Position numbers and translations under genes: made by a program
Part shown: one piece after another, positions 1-5,628 of the stretch
How the letters are laid out: every line of letters starts with the position of its first letter
Numbering within the stretch: position 1 is the first letter of the stretch
Notes under the pieces: generated by a model
The model's database searches: none
Told to the model about the DNA's origin: nothing
What the model saw: the letters and a program-made list of their open reading frames with translations, nothing else
NCBI GenBank assembly: GCA_944333375.1
Contig: CALVKX010000082.1
Span: 1 to 8,413 of the forward strand
From: an uncultured Eubacteriales bacterium
GTDB lineage: Bacteria; Bacillota_A; Clostridia; Christensenellales; Aristaeellaceae
Direction of reading: 5' to 3'
DNA: 8,413 nt

Positions 1-72
1 TTTGTGGAGAACTTCAAGAAGTACACCCACATGAGCGCCGAGGTCGTGGCCGCCGGCCCCAAGGCTGAATAA
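1..72 (+). CDS. pckA: Phosphoenolpyruvate carboxykinase (ATP), C-terminal end only
   Basis: Only the last 23 codons are present, in frame 1, ending at TAA (70-72). The peptide begins FVENFKKY and ends VVAAGPKAE. The combination of a LF(V/I)xNFxKY helix with a terminal AAGPK is how ATP-dependent PEP carboxykinases end (E. coli PckA ends in VAAGPKL). The enzyme interconverts oxaloacetate plus ATP with phosphoenolpyruvate, CO2 and ADP in the cytoplasm, and in anaerobes it often runs in the carboxylating direction. The catalytic part lies outside the window, so the call rests on the tail alone. A perfect terminator follows 9 bases after the stop, so this is the last gene of its transcript. Confidence 0.68.
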   Translation, partial: FVENFKKYTHMSAEVVAAGPKAE

Positions 73-81
73 GCCGCGTCC

Positions 82-118
82 CTTAGCGCCCCGCGCAAAA
101 GCGCGGGGCGCTAAGTTT
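82..118 (+). terminator. Intrinsic terminator of the pckA-like gene
   Basis: A perfect 15-bp inverted repeat (82-96 with 101-115) closes on an AAAA loop and is followed by TTT. The stem is very GC-rich. The U-tract is short, but the stem strength and the position just after the stop codon make it a confident terminator. It has no T-run on the left side, so it should not work well for the opposing minus-strand gene. Confidence 0.88.
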
Positions 119-167
119 GTCGAAAAAGTCCGCCCACGGCGGCATTTTTGACATTAAGGAAAGGCAG

Positions 168-286
168 ATGAGGAAGGCACTGAAGGAGGAAGCGCAGCAA
201 CTGATATGCTGGTTCCCAGAGAACATTTGCTGCCGAGGATTGATGCGGCGATGGATTTTGAGCGTATCTACGAAGTTTCACTTTGA
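168..286 (+). pseudogene. IS1182/DUF772-type transposase, N-terminal fragment, frameshifted
   Basis: From ATG 168 (AAGGA at 156-160 as ribosome binding site) one frame reads MRKALKEEAQQLI. A second frame, from ATG 206, reads MLVPREHLLPRIDAAMDF followed by ERIYEVSL, then TGA at 284-286. The motif LVPxxHLLxxIDxxxDFxxIY is the hallmark start of IS5/IS1182-group transposases with the DUF772 domain (typically QLVPEDHLLRKIDKxIDFSFIY). The Met-Lys-rich lead-in fits the same N-terminus in the other frame, so a single frameshift near 203-206 is likely. The usual protein is over 400 residues; here it breaks off after about 40, before any catalytic DDE residue. It cannot be active. The family call is from memory of the motif. 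Confidence 0.6.
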
Positions 287-297
287 GGCCTTGCGAG

Positions 298-324
298 CCC
301 TCCGAACCTCTCGAAAGGGTTTTT
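298..324 (+). terminator. Weak terminator-like hairpin in the right end of the IS scar
   Basis: CCCT (298-301) pairs with AGGG (316-319), and CGA (303-305) pairs with TCG (311-313) across a small internal loop. TTTTT (320-324) follows. The stem is short and interrupted. It may be the transcription stop of the parent insertion sequence or simply part of its end. On the minus strand it gives the upstream-facing BtpA-like gene no U-tract. Confidence 0.3.
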
Positions 325-356
325 GACACGCTGAGCCCGCCATCACAGGTCTTTTT

Positions 357-1754
357 TTATTTCATAAAAAAGGAATCCACCGCCAGCACATCCAGACGGC
401 TCAGGTCCTCACCGACCACCTGGCCCAGCGCCACGTCGAATTCACCGCATCTGGGGAAGCAGGCCACGTAGCGACCCACCTCCCGGGTGCTTAGCTCCCG
501 CTCGCCAAAGAGAAGCGCCTCCTTGCAGGCGTCGCGGCTGAGGCGGAAGGTCAGGACCCAACGGCTGGAGAACTTGCCGAAGTTCCGCTCCTGCGGCAGC
601 CGGACCAACCGCACCTGGGAAATGCCGCTGGATGCCCCCTCGACCAGCCGGACCCAATCGGATCCCTCCCCGAGGCTGTCGTCGGTGTAGAAAAGCAGGG
701 GGTCCCTGCCGCAAAAGCAGTCCCTGTCCAGTCTGTAGGCGATGGCCATATCGCCGAAGGCCTCCCCGGGCAGGGAGGGCCTCATCCAGCCCATGAAGCT
801 AAAGGGCAGGTCGATTCCCATGCGGCTGTCAAAATGCCCCAGCGGGTGAATGGCGCTCATATAGCCGCCCATTCCCGCCAGCGCGGTGGCAAAGCCGTAG
901 CCCGCGGCCTTTCGGTAGCCATGCGCAAGCTCCCGGTAATGGCGCAGGTACGCCTCCGCCGGGTCGTTGCCGGGCTCGTGGACAAAGGTGTCCAGCTGCT
1001 CAAGCTCTTGCGCCGGGAGCCGTGCGCCCACGGCGCAGCACAGGGACTTTTTGGCCATGAACCGCGCCACGTGCGCGGCGCTCAGATCGCCCTGGGCGCA
1101 ATGCCCTTCCTTGAAATAGCTGCCCACAATCACGCCGTCGGCCTGGGCAAAGGTCTTGCCCACCGTCTCCAGTGTGCAGCCCGCCCCCACCAGCAGCGGA
1201 AAGCTACCCACGGTCCGCCTGAAGCGCGACAGCTTCTCCTGCGGCGTCTTCACGCCCGTTCCCGCGCCAGTGACGACGATGGCGTCGCAGCGCGTCATGC
1301 CCAGGCGCAGGTCCTCCTCCTCCGTCCGCCCGGAACGGACGGGCTGGTATTTGAAGCGGACCCCACCCAGCACGGCTCCGTCAAAGGAGGCGCGCAGCCC
1401 GTCAAGCTCCCGCGCAAACCACGCGTCCTGAGCCGCCGGCAGATGTCCGCACACGGAATCCAACTGGACGAACGAAGCGCCGTACTCGCGGGCGAGCGCA
1501 AAGCCATGGCGGAAATCCCCCAGGATGTTCACGCCGTAGAGAAAACCTCCCTCGTGCCCGAGCAGCTTAAGCACCTGGCGGCAATCCTGCTCGGAGCCAA
1601 AGTAGTTTTCCACAAGAACCGCGTCCACGCCCCACCTGCGGTAGATGCGGGCCTCGTCCATGGCGCGGTCGACGGCACTCCGGCGAGCATCCCCCTTGAG
1701 GTGCAGCATGCCGATCACGGGTTTGCCCGCACCGAAGATCTCATGAAAACGCAT
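357..1754 (-). CDS. BtpA/SgcQ-family TIM-barrel protein with unknown C-terminal domain
   Basis: The protein has 465 residues, and its start is supported by GGGAGGAAA 4 bases before the ATG. Residues 1-237 look like a BtpA family barrel: KPVIGMLHLKGD near the N-terminus, VLVENYFG (47-54), FVQLDS (95-100), VVTGAGTGVKTP (160-171), LLVGAGCTLETV (187-198) and DGVIVGSYFKEG (206-217), the last being phosphate-site-like. The family includes cyanobacterial BtpA, needed for photosystem I stability, and E. coli SgcQ in a sugar operon. Members are usually about 250-280 residues, and the biochemical role is not settled. Residues 238-465 are an extra domain that I do not recognise, rich in aromatic and Cys residues (GHFDSRMGID, FSFMGWMRP, DRDCFCGRDPLLFY). 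No signal peptide or membrane segment is visible, so it is probably cytoplasmic. It is a single-gene unit, divergent from the reductase at 2013. The barrel call is fairly sure; the role is unknown. Confidence 0.75.
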   Translation of the reverse strand: MRFHEIFGAGKPVIGMLHLKGDARRSAVDRAMDEARIYRRWGVDAVLVENYFGSEQDCRQVLKLLGHEGGFLYGVNILGDFRHGFALAREYGASFVQLDSVCGHLPAAQDAWFARELDGLRASFDGAVLGGVRFKYQPVRSGRTEEEDLRLGMTRCDAIVVTGAGTGVKTPQEKLSRFRRTVGSFPLLVGAGCTLETVGKTFAQADGVIVGSYFKEGHCAQGDLSAAHVARFMAKKSLCCAVGARLPAQELEQLDTFVHEPGNDPAEAYLRHYRELAHGYRKAAGYGFATALAGMGGYMSAIHPLGHFDSRMGIDLPFSFMGWMRPSLPGEAFGDMAIAYRLDRDCFCGRDPLLFYTDDSLGEGSDWVRLVEGASSGISQVRLVRLPQERNFGKFSSRWVLTFRLSRDACKEALLFGERELSTREVGRYVACFPRCGEFDVALGQVVGEDLSRLDVLAVDSFFMK

Positions 1755-1812
1755 GGCTTTCCTCCCTTCTCCGGCATCTCACCGGCAGCGCGGCCAGCAA
1801 CAGCCCCTTCAT
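1741..1812 (-). CDS. Possible 23-residue leader peptide overlapping the BtpA-like start
   Basis: On the minus-strand transcript an ATG (1812-1810) opens a 23-codon frame that starts MKGLLLAALPVRCRRR and ends at TGA (1743-1741). It overlaps the first 14 bases of the BtpA-like gene in another frame. AAGGAGG and AGGAG precede it, at about 12 and 3 bases, so spacing is not ideal. Its translation would run ribosomes across the downstream ribosome binding site, which could couple or tune expression. Short ORFs are frequent by chance in GC-rich DNA and there is no homology to lean on, so this is a candidate only. Confidence 0.22.
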   Translation of the reverse strand: MKGLLLAALPVRCRRREESHAFS

Positions 1813-1853
1813 GATCTCCTGTCTCCTCCTTACCCGACCAGAGGGTCGCCTTG

Positions 1854-1867
1854 CAGACGATCGTTTG
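1854..1867. promoter_or_regulatory. Palindromic operator candidate at the BtpA-like start site
   Basis: CAGACGATCGTTTG is a 14-bp palindrome with one mismatched pair and a perfect ACGATCGT core (1857-1864). It sits where transcription from the minus-strand promoter should begin, just downstream of its -10 box, which is a typical repressor site. The regulator is unknown. Confidence 0.35.
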
Positions 1868-1871
1868 GTTG

Positions 1872-1900
1872 AGCGTAGCATGCTGATGCTTTTTTGTCAA
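1872..1900 (-). promoter_or_regulatory. Sigma-A-type promoter for the BtpA-like gene
   Basis: Read on the minus strand, TTGACA (1900-1895) is a perfect -35 box. It is followed by 17 bases and then TACGCT (1877-1872), an acceptable -10 box. Initiation near 1865 would give a leader of about 110 bases, holding a CGACC/GGTCG hairpin (1835-1848) and the small ORF described above. The palindrome AGCATGCT (1878-1885) lies in the spacer. Confidence 0.72.
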
Positions 1901-1969
1901 TATCGCGGCGAGCGCAGGAAAAGCCGGACTGGGAAGGAAAAAGGAGGGACGGGCGTGAATATTACATCA

Positions 1970-1985
1970 GCCGGTAGAATCCGGC
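1970..1985 (+). promoter_or_regulatory. Inverted repeat framing a -10-like hexamer upstream of the reductase
   Basis: GCCGG (1970-1974) and CCGGC (1981-1985) form a perfect inverted repeat around TAGAAT (1975-1980), which resembles a -10 box. No good -35 box lies 17 bases upstream, so an activator-dependent or repressed promoter is possible. The start codon of the reductase is 28 bases after the repeat. The rest of the divergent region, 1901-1969, is purine-rich with nothing else recognisable. Confidence 0.3.
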
Positions 1986-2012
1986 AATGAGAAAAAACGG
2001 AGGAACAGGGAT

Positions 2013-3719
2013 ATGAAGGTGGTTATCGTAGGCGGCGTGGCCGGCGGGGCGAGCGCGGCGGCGCGCATCCGACGGCTGGACGAGACGGCCGAAATCGTTG
2101 TTTTTGAGCGTTCGGGCTATGTATCCTATGCGAATTGCGGCTTGCCGTACTATATCGGAGGCGTGATCGAAGACCCCGGCAGGCTGACGCTGCAAACGCC
2201 GGAGAGCTTCAAAAGCCGCTTTGGCATCGACGTGCGTGTGCGCCACGAGGTCACCGCCATCGATCGGGAGCGCAAAACGGTGTCTGTGACCGATCTGGAG
2301 ACGGGAAGGACGTTTGAGGAGCGCTATGACAAGCTCCTGCTGTCCCCGGGCGCAAGGCCCATCCGGCCGCCCATGCCGGGGCTGGACGCCTCGAGGCTGT
2401 TCACCCTGCGCACGGTGGAGGACACGCTGGCCATCCGCGCGTTCGTGGAGAGGGAGAAGCCGCGCCGCGCGGTGCTGGCCGGGGGCGGCTTCATTGGACT
2501 TGAGGTGGCGGAGAACCTGCGCGAGCTTGGAATGGAGGTGACGGTGGTACAGCTTCTTGACCAGCTTCTCACGCCGCTGGACAAGGACATGGCCTCCTTT
2601 GTGCACGCGCGCTTCCGAAGCCATGGCGTGCGCCTGATGCTCAACACCGCCGTGCGCGGCTTTGAGGAGCGGGACGGCTGCATCCTGACCCACGTGGAGG
2701 GCAGCGAACCCCTGGAATCGGAGATGGCCGTGCTCGCCATCGGCGTTTCGCCCGATTCCGGGCTGGCGCGCGAGGCGGGGCTGGCGCTGGGGGCGCGCGG
2801 GGCCATTGCGGTGGACGACCATATGCGCACCAGCGATCCCGACATCTATGCCGTGGGCGACGCGGTGCAGATTCGCCATGCCGTGACGGGTTCCCTGGGG
2901 CTGGTGTCCCTCGCGGGCCCGGCCAACAAGCAGGGGCGCATCGCGGCCGACAACATCTGCGGCGGCGACAGCGTCTACGGCGGGGCCTATGCGTCCTCCG
3001 TCATCAAGGTCTTTGACATGACCGCCGCCGCCACGGGCATCAACGAGCACGCGGCCAGGGAAGCGGGCCTGGCGTACGAAAAGCTCGTCCTCTCGCCCGA
3101 AAGCCATGCTTCCTATTATCCCGGCGGCAGGGCCATGACGCTCAAGCTGCTCTACGAGAAGGGCACGCTTCGCATCCTGGGCGCGCAGATCGTGGGCTTT
3201 GACGGGGTGGACAAGCGCATCGACGTGATCGCCACCGCCATGCAGGCGGGCATGACGGCGCCGCAGCTCGCCCATCTGGACCTGGCCTATGCGCCGCCCT
3301 ACTCGTCCGCGAAGGACCCGGTCAACATGGCGGGCTTCATGGCCGAGAACATCGAAAGCGGCAAGGTGCGGCAGTTCCATTACGAGGACCTGGCCCGGCT
3401 CCATGACGATCCCGGCGCCACGCTGCTGGACACCCGCACCCCCGGGGAATACGCGGTGGGGCATGCCGAGGGTTTTGTGAACATCCCGCTGGACGATCTG
3501 CGGGAGCGCCTGGGGGAGCTGGACCCGGCCAGGACCGTCTACGTCATGTGCCAAAGCGGCCTGCGCAGCTATCTGGCCTGCCGCGTCCTCTCCCAGCACG
3601 GCTTTGACTGCCGCAACTTCTCCGGCGGCTACCGCCTCTACCGCGCCATCCGCGAAAACGACTTCAACGAGCGCGCCAACACCCCCTGCGGCCTTGCGCC
3701 GGGGACGCCGGCAAACTGA
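2013..3719 (+). CDS. CoA-disulfide/persulfide reductase with C-terminal rhodanese domain
   Basis: The 568-residue flavoprotein starts 9 bases after GGAGG. Its parts in order are an FAD-binding GGVAGG(A/S)xAARxRR motif (7-21), the redox Cys in SYANCGLPY (Cys42, matching the single active Cys of CoA-disulfide reductases), an NAD(P)H-binding AGGGFIGLEVAENL motif (about 155-168), and the FAD motif DIYAVGDA (about 276-283). The dimerisation domain carries LAYAPPYSSAKDPVN. A rhodanese domain follows from about 455, with LLDTRTPGEY (471-480) and an intact active loop CQSGLRS (Cys513-Ser519). This arrangement is known from the Bacillus CoADR-RHD and Shewanella persulfide reductase (Npsr) enzymes. They reduce CoA disulfides or persulfides with NAD(P)H and act in thiol balance, oxidative stress or sulfur use. 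All catalytic residues that I can check are present. The exact substrate cannot be read from sequence. It appears to be transcribed alone; the next gene has its own promoter. Confidence 0.9.
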   Translation: MKVVIVGGVAGGASAAARIRRLDETAEIVVFERSGYVSYANCGLPYYIGGVIEDPGRLTLQTPESFKSRFGIDVRVRHEVTAIDRERKTVSVTDLETGRTFEERYDKLLLSPGARPIRPPMPGLDASRLFTLRTVEDTLAIRAFVEREKPRRAVLAGGGFIGLEVAENLRELGMEVTVVQLLDQLLTPLDKDMASFVHARFRSHGVRLMLNTAVRGFEERDGCILTHVEGSEPLESEMAVLAIGVSPDSGLAREAGLALGARGAIAVDDHMRTSDPDIYAVGDAVQIRHAVTGSLGLVSLAGPANKQGRIAADNICGGDSVYGGAYASSVIKVFDMTAAATGINEHAAREAGLAYEKLVLSPESHASYYPGGRAMTLKLLYEKGTLRILGAQIVGFDGVDKRIDVIATAMQAGMTAPQLAHLDLAYAPPYSSAKDPVNMAGFMAENIESGKVRQFHYEDLARLHDDPGATLLDTRTPGEYAVGHAEGFVNIPLDDLRERLGELDPARTVYVMCQSGLRSYLACRVLSQHGFDCRNFSGGYRLYRAIRENDFNERANTPCGLAPGTPAN

Positions 3720-3735
3720 GGAAAGCAGCGCGCCG

Positions 3736-3773
3736 TCCCTTGCTGACAGCATGCCGTGAAGCGGCGGCAGGGA
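3736..3773 (+). other. Hairpin after the reductase gene, no U-tract
   Basis: TCCCT (3736-3740) plus GCTG (3742-3745) pair with CGGC (3765-3768) plus AGGGA (3769-3773), with one bulged T. An inner GCCG/CGGC stem is an alternative. It lies 16 bases after the stop codon, where a terminator would be expected, but what follows is an A-run. It may slow RNA polymerase or protect the 3' end; it is not a standard intrinsic terminator. Confidence 0.3.
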
Positions 3774-3789
3774 TGAAAAAAAGCCATCC

Positions 3790-3818
3790 TTGTCAGCGTG
3801 CCGGGAGGGTGCTATACT
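3790..3818 (+). promoter_or_regulatory. Sigma-A-type promoter of the CHR transporter / HisHF-like operon
   Basis: TTGTCA (3790-3795), a 17-base spacer and TATACT (3813-3818) form a near-consensus promoter. Transcription should start near 3825, leaving a leader of only about 25 bases. TGTCAG occurs at 3791-3796 (over the -35 box) and at 3822-3827 (at the start site), and inverted as CTGACA at 3743-3748. This arrangement suits an operator that silences a strong promoter. Confidence 0.75.
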
Positions 3819-3848
3819 GGCTGTCAGAAATAGAAAGGGGGCCTTGTG

Positions 3849-4418
3849 ATGCGGCGCGACGCACGTACCTACGGAATTCTGTTCGCTTCCACCTTCAAGC
3901 TCAGCGCCTTTACCTTCGGAGGGGGCTATTTGATTATTCCCCTGATGCGAAAGCAGTTTGTGGATAACCTGGGCTGGCTGGAGGAGCAGGAGATGCTGGA
4001 CCTGACGGCCATCGCGCAGTCCTCGCCGGGCCCCATCGCCGTCAACGCGGCCATTTTGTTGGGGTACCGGGTGGCGGGCGTCTCGGGGGCGCTGATTACG
4101 ATGCTGGGCACGGTGCTGCCGCCGCTGGTGATCCTTTCCATCATTTCCCTGTTCTACGACGCCTTCCGCTCCAACCTCATCGTCAGCCGCGTGATGCGCG
4201 GGATGCAGGCGGGCGTGGCGGCGGTGATCTTCGACGTGGTGCTGACCATGGCCGGACAGATCATCGGCCGGCGCCGCGCGGTGCCGGTGGTGACGCTGGT
4301 GGGCGCGTTTGTGGCCTCATGGTTCTTCGACGTTCACATTTTGCTGATCCTGCTGGCCTGCGCGCTCATCGGTCTGGCCCAGTGGCGCTATGATGCGAGA
4401 AAGGGGACGGCGGCATGA
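3849..4418 (+). CDS. Chromate-transporter family protein, first half-size subunit
   Basis: The 189-residue membrane protein belongs to the short-chain CHR family. The conserved signature is visible: FTFGGGY near the first segment (21-27), IIPLM, the QSSPGPIAVN motif (57-66) and LPPLVILSI in the next helix. About five or six hydrophobic stretches follow. Full-length ChrA proteins (about 400 residues) are two such halves fused. Half-size proteins occur as gene pairs and work together, as here. The family exports chromate in characterised members; the natural substrate in an anaerobe could be another oxyanion. I chose ATG 3849, 7 bases after AGGGGG, over the GTG at 3846, which is too close to the ribosome binding site. 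The last codon overlaps the next gene (ATGA). Confidence 0.88.
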   Translation: MRRDARTYGILFASTFKLSAFTFGGGYLIIPLMRKQFVDNLGWLEEQEMLDLTAIAQSSPGPIAVNAAILLGYRVAGVSGALITMLGTVLPPLVILSIISLFYDAFRSNLIVSRVMRGMQAGVAAVIFDVVLTMAGQIIGRRRAVPVVTLVGAFVASWFFDVHILLILLACALIGLAQWRYDARKGTAA

Positions 4419-4972
4419 TCTACTGGGAGCTTTTGTGGAGCTTTTTTCAGATCGGACTGTTCAGCATCGGCGGCGGGTATGCGGCCATGCCGCTGATCCA
4501 GCACCAGGTCGTGGAGGTGCATCCATGGCTGACGCTGACGGAGTTCACCGATATCGTCACCCTCTCGCAGATGACGCCCGGCCCCATCGCCATCAATTCG
4601 GCGACCTTTGTGGGCATGCGCATCGCGGGCCTCTCCGGCGCCCTGGTGGCGACGGCGGGGTGCGTGCTTCCCTCCTGCGTCATCGCCCTGACGCTGGCCT
4701 GGGTCTATTATCGCTACCGCAGCCTCTCGGCCATCCAGGGCGTGCTGGGCGGGGTCAGACCCGCCGTGGTGGCCATGATCGCCTCGGCGGGGCTGAGTAT
4801 TCTGCTGCTTGCGCTGTTTGGAAGCGAGATCATCAACCTGGCCGCGCTGGACGTGCGCGCACTGGTGATCTTCGGCGCCGCGCTGGCGGTGCTTCGCATC
4901 TTCAAGCCGGACCCCATCTGGGTCATGGTCGGGGCGGGCGCGCTGGGCGGACTGCTTTACTCGATTATGTGA
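4415..4972 (+). CDS. Chromate-transporter family protein, second half-size subunit
   Basis: The 185-residue partner of the preceding gene overlaps it by four bases (ATGA), so translation is probably coupled. It repeats the CHR signatures FSIGGGY (16-22), MPLIQHQVVE and SQMTPGPIAIN (51-61), followed by LSGALVATAGCVLPS and several hydrophobic helices to the C-terminus. The two subunits resemble each other along their whole length, which fits an old duplication. Paired short CHR proteins are reported to insert in opposite orientations and act as a heterodimer. The HisH-like gene begins 34 bases later with no promoter or terminator between, so it is probably on the same transcript. Confidence 0.88.
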   Translation: MIYWELLWSFFQIGLFSIGGGYAAMPLIQHQVVEVHPWLTLTEFTDIVTLSQMTPGPIAINSATFVGMRIAGLSGALVATAGCVLPSCVIALTLAWVYYRYRSLSAIQGVLGGVRPAVVAMIASAGLSILLLALFGSEIINLAALDVRALVIFGAALAVLRIFKPDPIWVMVGAGALGGLLYSIM

Positions 4973-5006
4973 CGCCGGGGGAAAAACCCAGGGAAAGGCA
5001 GGCGGC

Positions 5007-5627
5007 ATGCGCATGACGGGCGTGCTGGACTATGGAATCGGCAACATCGGCTCCATCCTCAACATGGTCAAAAAGGTGGGCGCCCAGGGAATGGCGGTAA
5101 AGACGGCGGAGGAGCTTTCGCGCTGCGACCGGCTGATCCTCCCGGGTGTGGGCCGGTTTGACGCGGGCATGGCGCTTCTGAGCCAAAGCGGCCTGCGCCG
5201 GGCGCTGGACCGCGCGGTGGGAGAGGGCGTGCCGCTGCTGGGTATCTGCCTGGGCATGCAGATGCTGGGCCGGCGCAGCGAGGAGGGCCCCGGAGAGGGC
5301 CTGGGCTACCTGCCCTTTGACCTCAGGCGCTTTCGGCTGGAGGAGAGGCCGGAGCTGAAGGTGCCCCATATGGGCTGGGACTACGTGACCGTCACCCAGC
5401 CGGAGGCGGCGCTGGTGCGGGAGCTGGAGGCGGAGCCGCGCTTCTATTTCGTGCACAGCTACCATGCCGTGTGCGACGATCCCTCCGACGTCCTGATGAC
5501 CTGCGACTACGGCTATTCCTTCCCCGCCGCGGTCCATCGGGGCAACGTGTGGGGGACGCAGTTCCATCCCGAAAAAAGCCACCGCTTCGGCATGTGCCTC
5601 ATCGGCAACTTTGTAAAGGAGGGCTAG
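5007..5627 (+). CDS. HisH-like glutamine amidotransferase subunit
   Basis: The 206-residue class I glutaminase resembles the HisH subunit of imidazole glycerol phosphate synthase. The N-terminus has LDYGIGNIGSI; the oxyanion strand is LPGVGRF (45-51). The nucleophile is in GICLGMQ (Cys81), and the other catalytic residues are His187 and Glu189 in TQFHPEKS, so the triad is complete. It should release ammonia from glutamine and pass it to the HisF-like partner, which starts 1 base after its stop and uses a ribosome binding site (AAGGAGG) inside this gene. ATG 5007 is preceded by GGGAAAGGCAGG; ATG 5013 would also work. In surface-polysaccharide and flagellin-sugar loci such paralogues are called WbuY or LegH-like. 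The neighbours here are transporters, not his genes, so a role in histidine synthesis is unlikely, though not excluded. Confidence 0.85.
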   Translation: MRMTGVLDYGIGNIGSILNMVKKVGAQGMAVKTAEELSRCDRLILPGVGRFDAGMALLSQSGLRRALDRAVGEGVPLLGICLGMQMLGRRSEEGPGEGLGYLPFDLRRFRLEERPELKVPHMGWDYVTVTQPEAALVRELEAEPRFYFVHSYHAVCDDPSDVLMTCDYGYSFPAAVHRGNVWGTQFHPEKSHRFGMCLIGNFVKEG

Positions 5628-5628
5628 G

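Larger units (their letters stand above)
118..328. mobile_element. Internally deleted insertion sequence (MITE-like remnant)
   Basis: This stretch of about 210 bases begins TGTCGAAAA (118-126) and ends TTTTTGACA (320-328), the reverse complement of TGTCAAAAA. The ends therefore match at 8 of 9 positions. Inside lie a ribosome binding site and a transposase N-terminus that stops abruptly (separate entry). The left end can also fold on itself: 119-134 pairs imperfectly with 138-152, with wobbles and a bulge. The simplest reading is an IS that lost its centre and kept both tips. CGCTAAG (109-115) and CGCTGAG (329-335) near the two ends could be a decayed target duplication, but the left copy is also part of the terminator stem and lies 2 bases off the end, so this is weak. 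Exact borders are inferred. Confidence 0.45.

Noticed and set aside
834..1814. A 326-codon open frame on the plus strand opposite the BtpA-like gene
   Set aside because: It is Arg/His/Ala-rich without recognisable motifs, and the opposite strand encodes a clear family member with promoter and ribosome binding site.
1962..3752. A 596-codon open frame on the minus strand opposite the reductase gene
   Set aside because: It mirrors the reductase codon positions in GC-rich DNA, has low-complexity Ala/Gly/Arg/His-rich sequence and no motif. The plus-strand gene has full family motifs and a good ribosome binding site.
3846..3848. GTG as start of the first CHR gene
   Set aside because: It lies only 4 bases after the ribosome binding site; the ATG directly after it has better spacing.
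4388..5016. 208-codon open frames on both strands over the second CHR gene
   Set aside because: Both are out of frame with the CHR protein, hydrophilic and His/Arg/Gly-rich, and lack motifs. The true frame has the CHR signatures and ATGA coupling.
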